Source of the DNA: Eopsaltria australis
Lineage: Eukaryota; Chordata; Aves; Passeriformes; Petroicidae
Assembly (NCBI GenBank): GCA_034509425.1
Contig: JAVTVJ010000469.1
Coordinates: 124,001-188,000, forward strand
Length of the DNA: 64,000 nt
Direction of reading: 5' to 3'
Shown: positions 12,070-23,720 of the stretch, in pieces
How the letters are laid out: each line of letters begins with the position of its first letter
Numbering within the stretch: the first letter of the stretch is position 1
Program-made: the position numbers and the translations under genes
The notes under the pieces: generated by a model
Database searches by the model: none
The model's input: only the letters and a program-made list of their open reading frames with translations
Told to the model about the DNA's origin: nothing

Positions 12070-15000
12070 CTGAAAAGGACACACACTGCACCAGCCAGCA
12101 TTTGCTGTACCTCTGCAGGATAGCTGGAACACAGCTGGAAACGTGAGAAGTAATGTGATTTTATCAGCGCACTAGAGTATACAACACAGGGAATGGGCAG
12201 AGCTGCTCAGAGCACTAATCTCCAAGGTCTCATTAACCAGCCGTAAAGGACCTTGCTGTAACTAACAAGAGTCACTCAGTACTAGATCAACCTTTCTTTT
12301 TCTCTCAAAAAAAATAAGAAGTTTGACAATGCGCTACTGTGTTCCCAAAGAACACAGTAGATGACAGACATTCAAGCCTTGTCCAGCTTAACTGCAGTAT
12401 CATTTACACAACCCTTGCTTACTGTGATCAACAATCCCATCTCCGTATCTGATCCAGCCCACCTTTCAAGCCATTGTAGTCTGTGGATGCCATAAAACCA
12501 GGAGAGAGAAATCAGCACCCAGGGGATGAGATCAGCAGAGTTACTCCATCCAGCACTGACACACTTACCCCAATGTCAAACACAGAGCTCACTGGCTTGT
12601 GGTCACTGAGCTTCAGAGCCATGTGGCTACGATAGCTCAGCTGGGCAATGTTTGGCCCTTTCCAGAGTACCCGATCACACCACGCTGGAACACGACACTT
12701 TTCACTGAAACAGAGGGAAAAATCACCATTTTCAGGAACAGTGCAGATGCAGTAATAATGTGGGCCGGAACGCTGCTCGCCCAGAGATTGGGGTTTCCTG
12801 CCATAGCCTGGAGCTCATTCTCCATCAAAGTGCTATTTTTAAGTTTCTTTGCATAGATATAAAAAGTTTGAGTGTCTGCTATTAAGGTGTCTCTAGCTCA
12901 TGCTTTACTTCCTACTTCTTCAAAGGTTCAAGATACAATTAACACACAAAGCAATACTCAGGTATTTTTGACCATGAGAGCCATGAAAAATAAAACCTCA
13001 GGCTCTATGTTTAAAGTTTGCATTTACTGTTTCCACTAACAGCTGCACAGATTTGATTTCTGCACTTGCAGCTGAAGATTCTGGTTTGCTAAGACTGGAG
13101 GAGCTGCTGTATATATAGAGCATTACAAGAAGGATGGTTCTCATGGGCTTTTGAAGAACAGCACAGCTGTTCTGGTCTCACCTGGCTGGTCTCACCTGAG
13201 CAGGGACAGGAGAGATCAAAAATGAGATCCTAAAAATTTTTCTTGGGAAAAAAACTCAACAAACCAGACAAAAAGGAATTCAACTAGCTAAAAGGATTAA
13301 TTAACTTTGTACTCCTCTAAGTAAGAGGAAAACTAATAGGGTTATTACTTGGAAAAGAGTAATAGGAGTATCTGACAAATAGCTGTGGGAGAAAAACAAT
13401 GTAAATTGATGTAAAGAGGAGATGAATTTTGGAGTGAAGTGAGAGAACCAGAAATAATCTCAGAACTGTTCCTATTTACAACCATTAGACCTGCAGTATT
13501 TTTAGCCTTGTTTTTACTTCCTTCAGTGATAACATCAGCCATTTGTAGCATCACATCTGAGACAGTCACTGTACCTTGTGTCCCAGTCATCACAGCCAGC
13601 ATCATACTTGTACGTTGGCTGGAAAGAGATCTCCCCCTCTGTGAAGCCTTCAAAGGCTGCATTTGCCTTCATTTGTCTCTTCAGCTACAAATGAAGAAAA
13701 GATGAAAACTTTAATTTTAGATCATCTCAAGCAGGATTTCCATATGGAGTAAAAGGGAGACACTGAGCACAGAAAAGGCCAAGGAGCCATGTGGTTTGTA
13801 CTGAGCACCATGAGCAGGAAGGTGAGACATCAGTACCTGATCATACTGGCAGAGCTCTAGAAATGCTTTCTCCTCTACAAGCTGCTTCACTTTTGCCACA
13901 TCCAGCTCCTCCAGCCGATAGTTGAGGTCCCCCAGCCACAGGATGACACTGAAAGAGAACATCCACCAGAATGTGCAGAGGCCTGAAGCTGCCTCAGAGC
14001 ACAGCCATGGACAGCAGCTCCACTCTGCAGTTCTGGGCTCTCCCCATCACAACCACAGCTGCTCTCACCAGGAATAAGAGTGAAAACTTGAAAGAGAAGC
14101 TACCTTTTCTATTTTTGCCATCATTAATCACCATTCTGCATGTTTGTCACTATCCCTTAATGACTGGTGCTGTTACTATTGTGAAGTGACTGAATTCCAC
14201 AGCTGGGGAAGTCAGTGCTTATTCCTGCCCCATTCCCACTCCAGGCTTGAGAACAAAACAAGGCTTGAGAGAGCATAAGGTGACAAGGGACCTGTCAGGA
14301 CTGCAGGAGTGAGCCCTGTCCAAACCAGGTAAAGCATTTCTGACCCTTACAGCTGACATTTATGCCACTGGGCCCCCCTCCTCACCCCCCAGCACATTCA
14401 CAAAGTGCTCCCTTGCTCATGCCACAATTCCCACAGCCAGAGGGGAAGCATACTCGTGTTTGCCAATAGTGAGAGGGGGCAGATTTGGATCTGACTGGCA
14501 GAACTGCATCCGAGAGCAGATGTCCTTGAAGTCCTGGTTCCTCCGCTCGTATTCCTCCGTGTGAGCTGCGAGGTGAGAGTTCACAATGCACACGCTGGTG
14601 TTGTGGAATTTAAACCTGATGGCAACACCACCTTTGTTACCCTGAAAGATAAACACAAAGACACTGGTCAGAAGCTTCTATGCTGCAGATGAGTTACTGG
14701 CAGTGGACAAGCCAGAAGACTTTGAGACAGACCGTTTAATTCCAGAGGAAATTAGGCTGAAAATCCCAATTAGTGATTACAGCTTTGAACATTGGTGAGC
14801 ACCTGGCAGTTCCCTCTGGCAGTGCCCTGAGCTGGCACGGGGATAGGACTATCTGCTTTAGAGGCAGTCACAGCCCTTAGCTGGAGGAATAACCAGTGTT
14901 TCCAAGGAGGGGGGCTCTTCCACATCTCACCCCTTCTCATGCACAGTTGCCATTCTTACCATCCTCCCCATGATTCCAGTTCCCACAGTCTCAACTTCCA

Positions 15001-18000
15001 CCTCGGAGATGTTCAAAGCAAGTTCTGCCTTCACATACAACAGGAGCATGATCCCCACCAGCCTTACAAGCTTCACCTGAAAAACAGACCCTGGTCCATT
15101 CAATGCTGTAAGGGAAGAGGTTTGCTGAGAGAAGGCACATTGCCCTCCATCCATAACATGGGTCACCAGAAAGAAAGTTTCAGGGTCATCCAGTGCACCA
15201 GCAGGGCTCACAGTGCACAGGCCCCCAGCAGCACAGTCCAGGAAGGAGCTGGGAGCAGCATCAGTAAAAGAAGTTGAAGCCCAAAGCAAGAGCTACAGCA
15301 CAGGCATAAGCCCATGGAAGGAGATTCCCTTCAACAACAGAGACAAGAGATGAAGCAGACCTATGGAGCAGGAGCTAAAACATAAGCAGTATTCCTACCA
15401 AAACACCTTCACCATTCATTACACCATGCATTGCAGGCAGACATGGAAGAAGGTACAAAACTCCCTATTCTCCTTCCCCAAGACAGCAGGAGCTCCCTTT
15501 AAGTGGACAATCCTGACTCTGTTTCCCATCCTGCCCCTGCCTCAGCACCCTGCACAGAAACACCACCTATAGAACCTGCAGAGCCTCTGAAGACACAGCC
15601 ACTGAGAACAAGAGAAAGCAAAGGGAAAGAGGCCCAAGTGGAAAATTATTTCACACTCAAACCTCCTCCAGAAAAAGCTACATTTACCTTTGCATATTTG
15701 GCATCTGGGTGAAGACTATCAGTTACAGCTTTAAACCACTCTTCTTCCTTCGGTGTGTCATTGAAAAAGAAGGCTTCTTTAGTCAGATCAAGCTCCTGGA
15801 AACTGTGTTAGAGGAAGGAACCCATGGATGCATGCACTTGTTTGTAACTCTCCAACCCCTTCTCTGGGAAAGAACTAAATCAGCTTATACTCACTAGATT
15901 TATAACTGAAAACTCAAATTCAGTTATGCTGGTCATAGATGTGTGTTAAAGGTAAAGCTAAATTACTGTCATTATTGCATCAAATGGCATTAAGGATTTT
16001 GTAACACTGAGAGGCCAAACCCTACCAGACCAACAACCCCCACCAGCTGTGGGCACACCCACTCTGAGCTGTGCAATGCCCTGCACCAGTGCCAACATTC
16101 CTGTGGTGTCCTGGCTGAGCTGCTCTAGGTGACAGATCTGAGCACAGCCCAGGTTGGTGAGGCTGGGCCAGGGACAGACACTCACCCCACGCAGTAAACA
16201 TCTGGAGGCTCAGCATCACACCTCAGCCAAGGATGGAGGCTCTCCATGGGTGACTGACCATTCACGTTGTATGTCCCCACAAAAACCCTGCAAAGACAGG
16301 GACAGAATCCTAGAGCTGCAAACAGCACTGCTGTTAACCAGGTAAATAATATTCCATATAACTATCATGTTGTCAGGGAAAATTAAGAATGCTGACAAAG
16401 TTTAAATCCCTAAAATGATTTAACTACAGCTGCACCTTTACAGACACATTTTTACAGGAGGACACGTTGTTATACACAGGTACAAAGTGTTAAAGAAAAA
16501 ACAAAAATAAGACTGTAGCTATACAGTAGAGGTTTGAAATTATAAATTCACAGAATGAGATGCATAAAATTATTTTAAACACAGTTAAGTTTTGGTCCTA
16601 ATTATATATTTCACTCAAGCTCTTTCTTATGAGCTTATTGGAACAACTACATGGATAAACAGTGGACAGAAATGGAGAGGGAGAAGGGTGGAGTGCACAG
16701 AGCTGATGCATTTCCAGACACTGTCTAAAATAAGCAAAGAAAAAAAGTGATTTCAAAAACGCCATTTCCTCCACAAGAACCATGAGGTAAGTCTTGGTAG
16801 AAACATGAATGAAATTCTGCTCTGCTCATGCCTAAAAGTGGAGAGAAAACTGTTCTGGAAAGTATGGATCATACTTTTCTACAGAACTTCCTGTGTGTGG
16901 GGACACAGGATGAAATAATGGATGAATTACTCCAACAGTCTGTGCTAAGTTACAACCCACAAAAGTAAGTCCTTCTCAGGAATGATCATCACCTGTAGTT
17001 CTGGATGTGTGTGTAGGAGTCCTCCATCTGAGCAAGCTGAGATTTAACGATGGTATCTCTGAGCCCAAACTTCGGCTCTGATAACATCGAGGCCTTATTG
17101 GAAGCCATGACTCGGGAGGCCCGAACCTGTTCAGTTCTCACTTCAGGCTTGAGTTTGTTTTGCCTGCAAATGGAAGCAAAACTGCAGATGAAGCCCAGGC
17201 TATCCCCACACCGTAACTAGCATATTTCTGCCACTGAGGCCTTAATTCACATTTTTCTCTGTTCGCTAAACAAGATAACTTTTGGGATAAGCCAAGACTG
17301 AAAAGAGCATTTCTTAGCAGGGTTGAGATCTCCAGACAAAACCAGTATAACTAACTAAAATAAGAAATTATTTTCACCATCCTGGTGCAGCCTGTTGATG
17401 CAGGTGTTACTCACACCTGGAAAATTAAACAAAATCTGTACACCTTCCCTGCTACCTGGAGGAAGGAGAGGGAAATATCTCCCTCTGCCTCTGCTCAGCC
17501 CTTCTGACCTCAGCCAGAGAATGAAGAACTGTATTTGTTTACAAAGCCCTCTGATGGAAATCTTCCAGCTCTGCCCAGAGTGGGTGGAGGTAGAGGTGGT
17601 TTTGCTTTGTGTCTCCTGGCTCTGCAAACTCCTTTTGCAAAGGAATAATGCCACATCTTGGGAATTTCCACCAGCTACTGGATGGTATAAATTTAAGGTC
17701 AGCAACCTGCATACCAGTGCCAAGGACAGCACGCAGGCAGACTCGGAATGATTTCTATCAGGGTCCACAAAGTCCTGGGAACTAGAAAATGAAACTGTAA
17801 CATTTTAAGAGTGTATCTATGAGACACAGTGGCTCTAAGCCAAAGCTCTCTGAATTCAAAATAAACAATGCTAGCAGGTCCTGTCCCACTAAAAGCCAAA
17901 ATATGCCCAAACAGGGGACTGGCAGGATTGTCTCTGAGGGAGTAGAATGGAATTTCCACTAATGTTTTGACAGCATGCTTATGCTGAACTTTTTTCTCTC

Positions 18001-21000
18001 TTAACTAGAACCTGCAGGTTCTCATCGCAAAAAGTTGCCAGCTTCTGCTCTATACCCCCCCACTTCTGTGCACTGACTCGCCACAGCAGATGGAACTTAT
18101 AATGCAGGATTGTTGCAGCACAGAGTGCAGAGCTCCCCCACTGGCACCAGGGACACCCCTTCCCTTCCCTTCCCTTCCCTTCCCTTCCCTTCCCTTCCCT
18201 TCCCTTCCCTTCCCTTCCCTTCCCTTCCCTTCCCTTCCCTTCCCTTCCCTGTCCAGGAAACTCACACCACCCGAAAACCCTACATCACCAGGAAGCTCAG
18301 AGAGCTCTCTGCACATTCTGATTTTCTCTCTAGACATCGAAGCACCAACCATTTGCCAAACCCAGTTCATTCCATCCTTACACAGTCACCCAGAACGCTG
18401 GTGTTCTCTGTGTTTGCTGTCACTATACAGAGACTCTGGGAGGAGGAAGGCACAGCCAAACCAGCACAGAAATGTGGCCACCACTGTTACTCCTCACTCA
18501 AAGGAGCTGATGTGCACAGTTCATTTCAGCTGCAGCATCAAACCTGCACACAACAGAGATTCTGTACCTGGGACTGCTTCTATCAGTGCTGTTGTGGCTG
18601 CAGCTCTGACTGACTGCAGCTTTTTTTCCATTTTGTTTGACACCTTCAGAGCCAACCGCTTCTGGAAGAAAAAAAAAAAAAAAAAAAAAAAATCAACAAA
18701 AAGTTTCACTTTAAACACAAAGTGTTCTTCAATTTATCAACATGCTTATGTAAACACTGGCAAAAAATCTGTGGAAAATAATTTAGATTTGTGTGGAAAA
18801 ACAAAGTACCCCGCAATGTCTCTTTCAGCTATCTGACAGATTCAGCTTACTCTGACCCATCTGTTCTGTGATGATGCAGCTTCCCCTGTAGAGGAAGAAA
18901 TAACAGAAGCCACAGAGAGCAGCAGAAACCACTGTCCTCTGTGGGAACACTTGCTGCTGGCTCTCCTTTGCAGCTAAGCTGAAGCAGGACTTAGCAGCAC
19001 AAAATCCAGGGCTTTACCCCAGGAATCTCAAAAATGTATGTTAATAGCAGATTTTTCCTTTCTGAAGCAAGACAGGAAGTACAAAGGAAGGGGGGGAAAA
19101 AGGGAAACAAACAAACCCCACAGTACCATTTAAAGGGTTTCTGTTTCCCATCCTGCCCCTGCCTCAGAACCCTGCACAGAAACACTACCTATAGACCCTG
19201 CAGAGAACCTTGCAAATACCCAGCAAGGCACAGGTGTCTCTCCCCTCAAGAGGGGGTAAAGAGTCACACCACAGGGCCACTGAACCTCAGCATAAACATC
19301 TGCCTCAATGCAAACTGCACATTCCTAAAACAGGAACAGGGCTGCCACCACACAAATTGAACTAACCACAGGGGTGACACTAAACACATCACACTACCTT
19401 AGCAGAATCTGACCACTCTTTCAGCATTTTGTTTCACATACAATATTCTGCTCCTACAAGCTGCAAAATAACAGTTAAAAAAAGAGGATTCTAGGGGAGG
19501 TCTCTGTGTTTAAGATGCAAAACCAGCAATCTGAAAATCGTGGTCCTTAGCACACAAATCTGATGGTGATGTAGAAATTGTTAACATTGTTGGGTTCTAG
19601 GCATTCAGCTGAGCTTCTCCTTCAGTGAACATAACCCAGAAAAAAAAGAAGATGTTATTGCTGTCATAGAACATTCTGCAGAACAAGAGTCCAAAACAGA
19701 AATAGAACTTTCAGTACTTCACCCAGGCCCTCGGGATACAAACCAGATGACAAGAAGTGGCCAAATTCTTAGCCTGGAAAACCTCTTCTGCCCTAGAGCC
19801 TGCTGAGAATAGATTGTGTAAGAGGATTTATCAGAGCCTGGATGCAGAAGAGCACATGACTGAGGCCTCGCTGCAGATCACTCAGCTCAAGTCAAGCAGA
19901 ATTGACCAGGAGCACACAGAGATGCACTGGGAAGTGTGGGCCTGGGAATCTGGGACACAGTAGTTTCTCCATGGGCATTGAGAACTCAATTACTCCTCCT
20001 TGGACCTCTATAAGCTGTCCCAAAAATAACCATGCAACATCCCTTGAGAGTGAGTGACAGGAACCAACCTGAACCTTCACCTCAAAGGACAATGGTGAAA
20101 AGAGCAGATTCCCAGGCTTTATTACCTACAAGGGTCCATGCCACTCTCCAGTATGCCAAAGGCATTACTGCAGAATGGAGTGTGATCCTGCTGCATACAC
20201 ATCTGCTACATGATCCAAAGATCAGAGTTATATGTGATAACATCACACCTTGCATTCTAACCTCATGGGCAGAAATCAGCTTTAGGTAAGATTCTCCTGA
20301 GAAAAAGATTAGCTTTGGAAAAGGGCTGTTTCCTTTAGATAAATTTGTATCTAGCCGCAAGTTTCTGTATGTAGAGGGATCTGAAATGGAATAATGACCT
20401 TGTTCAATAACTGAACTGAGCACAGAAATACAGAGCAACATGCAGAGATTACAGGAGGTCTCAATTGCACAGGATTTGCAGATAAATGAGATTCAAGCAG
20501 TAATAAAGGCATTAACATTAAAAATGTGCAGTGACATTATAGTAGTGTTCTACAGCAGGAAAATGTATCGTATCTCCTGGATAAAACAGGATTCACACTC
20601 AGCATCCAAAGGGGAGACCTAAATGAGCCTTCATGCAACGAGAGCGGCTCAGCCGAAACGCAGCAGGGTACAGCAAAACGCCAACATTCAGGTTTTGAAT
20701 CCCGCACTGACTTCCAGGAACTGCTTTAACGCTGAACCTTCTCACACGTGCACTCCGCAAAGCGGGAAACGCCAGCGAGCACCGGGAGCGGCGGGGACAG
20801 CGCGGAGGAGGCGCCGGGAGAGAGAGTCACGGCCGACCCGGACGCACGGGGCGGGCACCGGGGGCAAAGCCGGCAGAACCCGGCGGACAGCGCCCGGCAG
20901 CGGCTCCGCGCCCGCTGCCCGCCACGGAGCGGCCCCGAAGCGCCGCGGGAGCAGCGACGGAGCCGCCCCTTCGCCCACCGCCCCGGCCGCGCCGCGGAGC

Positions 21001-23350
21001 TCCGGCAGCGCCGGGCGGGCGCTCAGCCCTGCTCTGCCCCGACCTCGCCTCCCCGGACAGACGCCGACCGGCCAGCGCGGCCCCCCCGCTCGCCCCCCGC
21101 GCTCACCTCGGCGAGGCCGCCCGCCCGCGGACATCGCCGCACTCGGCGCCACGGCTGCCCCGGCCCCGGCCCGGCCCCAGCGCCCGCCCCGGCCCGCCCC
21201 GACCCGCCCCCGGCAGCCGCAGCGCTGCACCTCGCGCCCGTCCGGCCTCGGGCCCGCCGAGCAGCCGCTGCCTGCGGAACGGAACACCTGCCTCTGCCCC
21301 CCAAAACACCGAGCATCGCAGCCGAGATGCCTGCCGGTGAGAATCGCGAGCCGCGACAGTGCTGAGAGAGTTTCAGCAGAGAGAGTCCCAATCTGCTCTT
21401 CCACAGGCGGGAGAGACGGGCAGCGCCCACACCTGCACCGCCAGACCCGAACGCACCCGTCACACCCGCACGCACGGGGCTTTACCTGAGCTGCGCCTGC
21501 TGAGCTCCTGCAGGAACGTGCGCGTATGCGAGCCGAAAGGCAGCTGCACTGTCAGTCGATCGTCGGCTGAGCTGATCTGGACAGTCACGTCCGAGCCTGA
21601 GGACATCGGGAGAAAGAGCTCCTGTGGGTCGTGCTGACAACCCCTCACAAAATGAGCCTTTCTCCGCTCTACAGCGGTGGGTGTGCACATGCACGCAGCC
21701 TTTGGCAACATCTCCCCATGCCTTCTTACCATGTCCCTTTCCGAAATTTTACATGAAAATGTCACTTAAAATATAAAAATCATCGCTTATAAAAATTTTT
21801 CTTCTGCTTGTTCAGGGACAATAATTGATCTTCCAGCAGCAGTTTTAAAACATATGGAAAATTAGTTCCCTTGGTTGAATGGGGTTGACGATGCTCATTA
21901 GCCAACAGCATGGTAACTGCCCCAGGATCCACAGGGCACAACCCCCACCAGGCAGCTCCCCCGCGGCCAAGAACCTCCCACTCCTGCCCCACTTCGTGCA
22001 GCTGGCACGGGGCCCAGAGCACCTGTAATGCCGGCACTAAAGCACCTACAGAACTCACCAATGACGTGAAGGTCACTGTCGAGTACAACTGCAAAAGTAA
22101 GATAAAGTTCAGTTGAAAGCTAAGCAACAGATTTGCAGACCACACTGATACTTCGAGGTTGATGAGCTCGGCAACTTCTCCAAACTCCAAATGTTCCTTG
22201 CAGGAACAGAGGCAGGCAGAACAAACCTGCTGGGCAGGGGCTGTGGCTGGGGCCTGGTGGGACATGGGGACTCTGGTCCTCACAGGGCCCCCGCCAGAGA
22301 TGCCATGTGATGCACAAGTTTCACCAAGGATAACAAACCGAAGAAAAAATGTGAAGGCAGAACAGATTGCAAATTTCAGGAAGTAGAACAGCAGCCAACC
22401 CCTTCACCCCATTCTTTGGAACTGGCCACTGAGCCAGCAGAGTGTGTACCTTCTTCCACTGCAAACCCTTCTGTGATGGGGATCACTCTCTCCAGCCAGA
22501 CATCCTCAGCTGTGATGGCCATCCGCCGGTGGGTGTACACATAGATCCTGCAAGCACAGAGCAGACACGGAAGGAAAACCTCCTCAGTTCTGGCGTGTCT
22601 GCAGACAGACAAGCACAGACCCCATCCCACCCAGCAGCACCTGCCAGCACAGCCTCCTGCAAATCCCAGAGTAACTCCGCAACCAAGTGCCCACCCACCT
22701 GCTCACCCCATCACGTAAATAATGTGTTCACATTACTGGCAGACCAGAGCAGCTCATGGGCCTGGGGCTTCTCACTGACCACCTGTAACATCAAGGCACC
22801 ATGCCTTCAAACTGCTGCCCTACGTGGCTGCACCCTGCTGGAAAGCCCTTGGCATGGGAGGGGGTTCTCAGGTGGCTGTCGAGGCTCGGGAGGGACCCGC
22901 AGAGTTCTCTCGGGCGCTCTCCCCGCCCGCCCCGCGCTCCGCTCCGCCACCCACGCGTGCTGCCCGCGGCGCTCCACCAGGCCCAGCAGCCGGCTCTCCA
23001 CACTGTCCCCCGACGCCAGGAGGCCCTGCACCGCCTGCGGCTGCGGGTCAAGGAGCGGTGCGACAGCGGCTGGGAGCGGGGACAGAGCGGACGGAACGGG
23101 GATCGGCGCGGGGGAGCGGCCGGGACAAACAGGAGGGAGCGAGGCGGGGACAGCGGGATGGAGCGGTGCAGACAGCGGGAGGGAGCAGCGGGAACAACCC
23201 GGAGGGGACGGGGACAGCCCGGAGGGAGCAACGGGAACAGCCCGGAGCCGGGAGCGCGGCGGCACCGCGGCATCGGGGCCGATCAAAGGATACGATCCGG
23301 CAGGTCGCCCCCCCGGCTAGGCTCTCCTGGATGGCGACCGACTGGTCCAT
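8270..23350 (-). CDS. INPP5B: INPP5B, inositol polyphosphate 5-phosphatase B (type II)
   Basis: Removes the 5-phosphate from PI(4,5)P2, PI(3,4,5)P3 and soluble inositol phosphates on endosomes, Golgi and plasma membrane; paralogue of OCRL. I rebuilt 21 coding exons with GT/AG borders that join in phase into 854 codons plus stop, close to vertebrate orthologues. Order: PH domain (residues 1-115), variable linker (116-200), 5-phosphatase (about 204-500), ASH (about 530-670), RhoGAP-like (about 690-850). Start 23348-23350 gives [12 protein letters not shown], matching the human N-terminus I recall. Exon coordinates are in the three domain entries below. Oddities: no C-terminal CAAX box, a duplicated last-exon acceptor, two donors reading GTATCC (exons 1 and 18), and an intragenic CpG island. 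Confidence 0.96.
8370..8523 (-). repeat. Tandem duplication covering the last INPP5B exon acceptor
   Basis: Three related units: 8370-8429 (full, contains the real acceptor and exon start), 8430-8461 (short) and 8462-8523 (full). On the coding strand each full unit contains a pyrimidine tract, CAG, and the exon start CCAGTGTGTTTGGTGGTTTG. The upstream copy thus supplies a second acceptor with the exon starting at 8488. Confidence 0.88.
9105..9578 (+). mobile_element. CR1 LINE, 5'-truncated, with intact 3' tail
   Basis: Starts near GAAGGACGTTGAGACGCTTG and contains the AACCAGGCTGGTGAGGGGCT and GGGCTGTTCAGCCTGGAGAA blocks of the 3' coding region/UTR. It ends with ATGATTCTGTGATTCTGTG, the avian CR1 8-bp tail repeat. 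It lies antisense to INPP5B in the intron after exon 19, stopping only 39 bp from that exon. Confidence 0.95.
12569..18661 (-). CDS. INPP5B: INPP5B exons 5-13: linker and 5-phosphatase catalytic domain
   Basis: Exons 18568-18661, 16993-17163, 16186-16287, 15688-15802, 14960-15076, 14454-14641, 13837-13948, 13575-13684 and 12569-12704. The first two encode a poorly conserved Ser/Asn/Lys-rich linker and the lead into the enzyme ([11 protein letters not shown]). The catalytic core shows all class motifs: [27 protein letters not shown] (from 316), NSHLAAH (336-342), WLGDLNYR (382-389), PAWCDR (458-463) and SDHKPV (485-490). No catalytic residue is missing, so the enzyme should be active. The exon-5 acceptor follows a 24-T homopolymer. 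Confidence 0.95.
15519..15583 (+). repeat. 65-bp dispersed repeat, copy A
   Basis: Starts CTGTTTCCCATCCTGCCCCT. It matches 19141-19205 at 62 of 65 positions in the same orientation; identity fades quickly on both sides. It lies in an INPP5B intron. Not a repeat family I recognise. Confidence 0.85.
18156..18250. repeat. (CCCTT)n pentanucleotide microsatellite
   Basis: About 19 nearly perfect copies of CCCTT on the + strand, so (GGGAA)n on the INPP5B sense strand. It lies in the intron between exons 5 and 6. Long open frames over it are only translated repeat. Confidence 0.97.
18669..18692. repeat. 24-nt homopolymer A/T run at a splice acceptor
   Basis: Poly(A) on the + strand. On the INPP5B sense strand it is a 24-T polypyrimidine tract ending 3 nt before the TTCCAG acceptor of exon 5. 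Confidence 0.95.
19141..19205 (+). repeat. 65-bp dispersed repeat, copy B
   Basis: Partner of 15519-15583 with three substitutions. It lies in the INPP5B intron between exons 4 and 5, about 3.6 kb away from copy A. Confidence 0.85.
20750..21330. promoter_or_regulatory. CpG island inside INPP5B (candidate alternative promoter)
   Basis: Very GC-rich and CpG-dense block within the intron between coding exons 4 and 5, separate from the island at the INPP5B start. Its minus-strand downstream edge has a CACGTG E-box near 20744-20749. A transcript starting here would lack the PH domain exons but keep the catalytic domain. The long frames on both strands are composition artefacts. Confidence 0.6.
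21486..23350 (-). CDS. INPP5B: INPP5B exons 1-4: PH domain
   Basis: Exons 23294-23350, 22955-23034, 22450-22547 and 21486-21596. Together they encode a PH domain of about 115 residues with the conserved segments [28 protein letters not shown] and [16 protein letters not shown]. In the human protein this domain helps membrane and clathrin-related targeting. The exon-2 donor was placed at GC|GTGGGT because only this choice keeps the frame and gives [10 protein letters not shown], close to human HALFLYTHRR. The exon-4 acceptor is TCCTCAG|GC. Confidence 0.88.
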
Positions 23351-23720
23351 CTCCCGCCCGGCGGCGCGGCGGACGGCGCCCCCCGGGACCGAGAGCCGGC
23401 GGCTCCCCCGGCGCTCAGGGCGGCTGTCGCAAGGCGATGCAGCGCGGCTCCCTCCGGCAGGGCCGCCCCCGCTGCCGCTCCGTTATCGCTGCGCTCCGGG
23501 ACCGGCCGGAAATAACGGGGCCGCCGCAGGAACCAGCGCTGGGAGTAGTCGCTCCCGGCAGGGACGGCGGCCGAGCGGATACTGCTCGGCGGGATGCGAA
23601 GGACGGGGGAGGGTCGGCTGGGCACGGCTCGGCACGGCCCTGCCCGGCGGCAGCTCCTGCGGCCGAACCCCGCGCCTCCGGCTGGCCCCTCCCGGAAGGA
23701 AAGGGAGACGGAGAGGAGGA
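22900..23720 (-). promoter_or_regulatory. INPP5B: INPP5B CpG-island promoter
   Basis: CpG-dense region over coding exons 1-2 and several hundred bases upstream of the ATG. A perfect 16-bp palindrome made of two NFAT/Rel-like half sites lies at 23752-23767, just outside the island. Confidence 0.75.

Noticed and set aside
20623..21489. 288-codon + strand and 220-codon minus strand frames
   Set aside because: They cover a CpG island where stop codons are rare by composition; Arg/Pro/Gly/Ala-rich translations with no domain.
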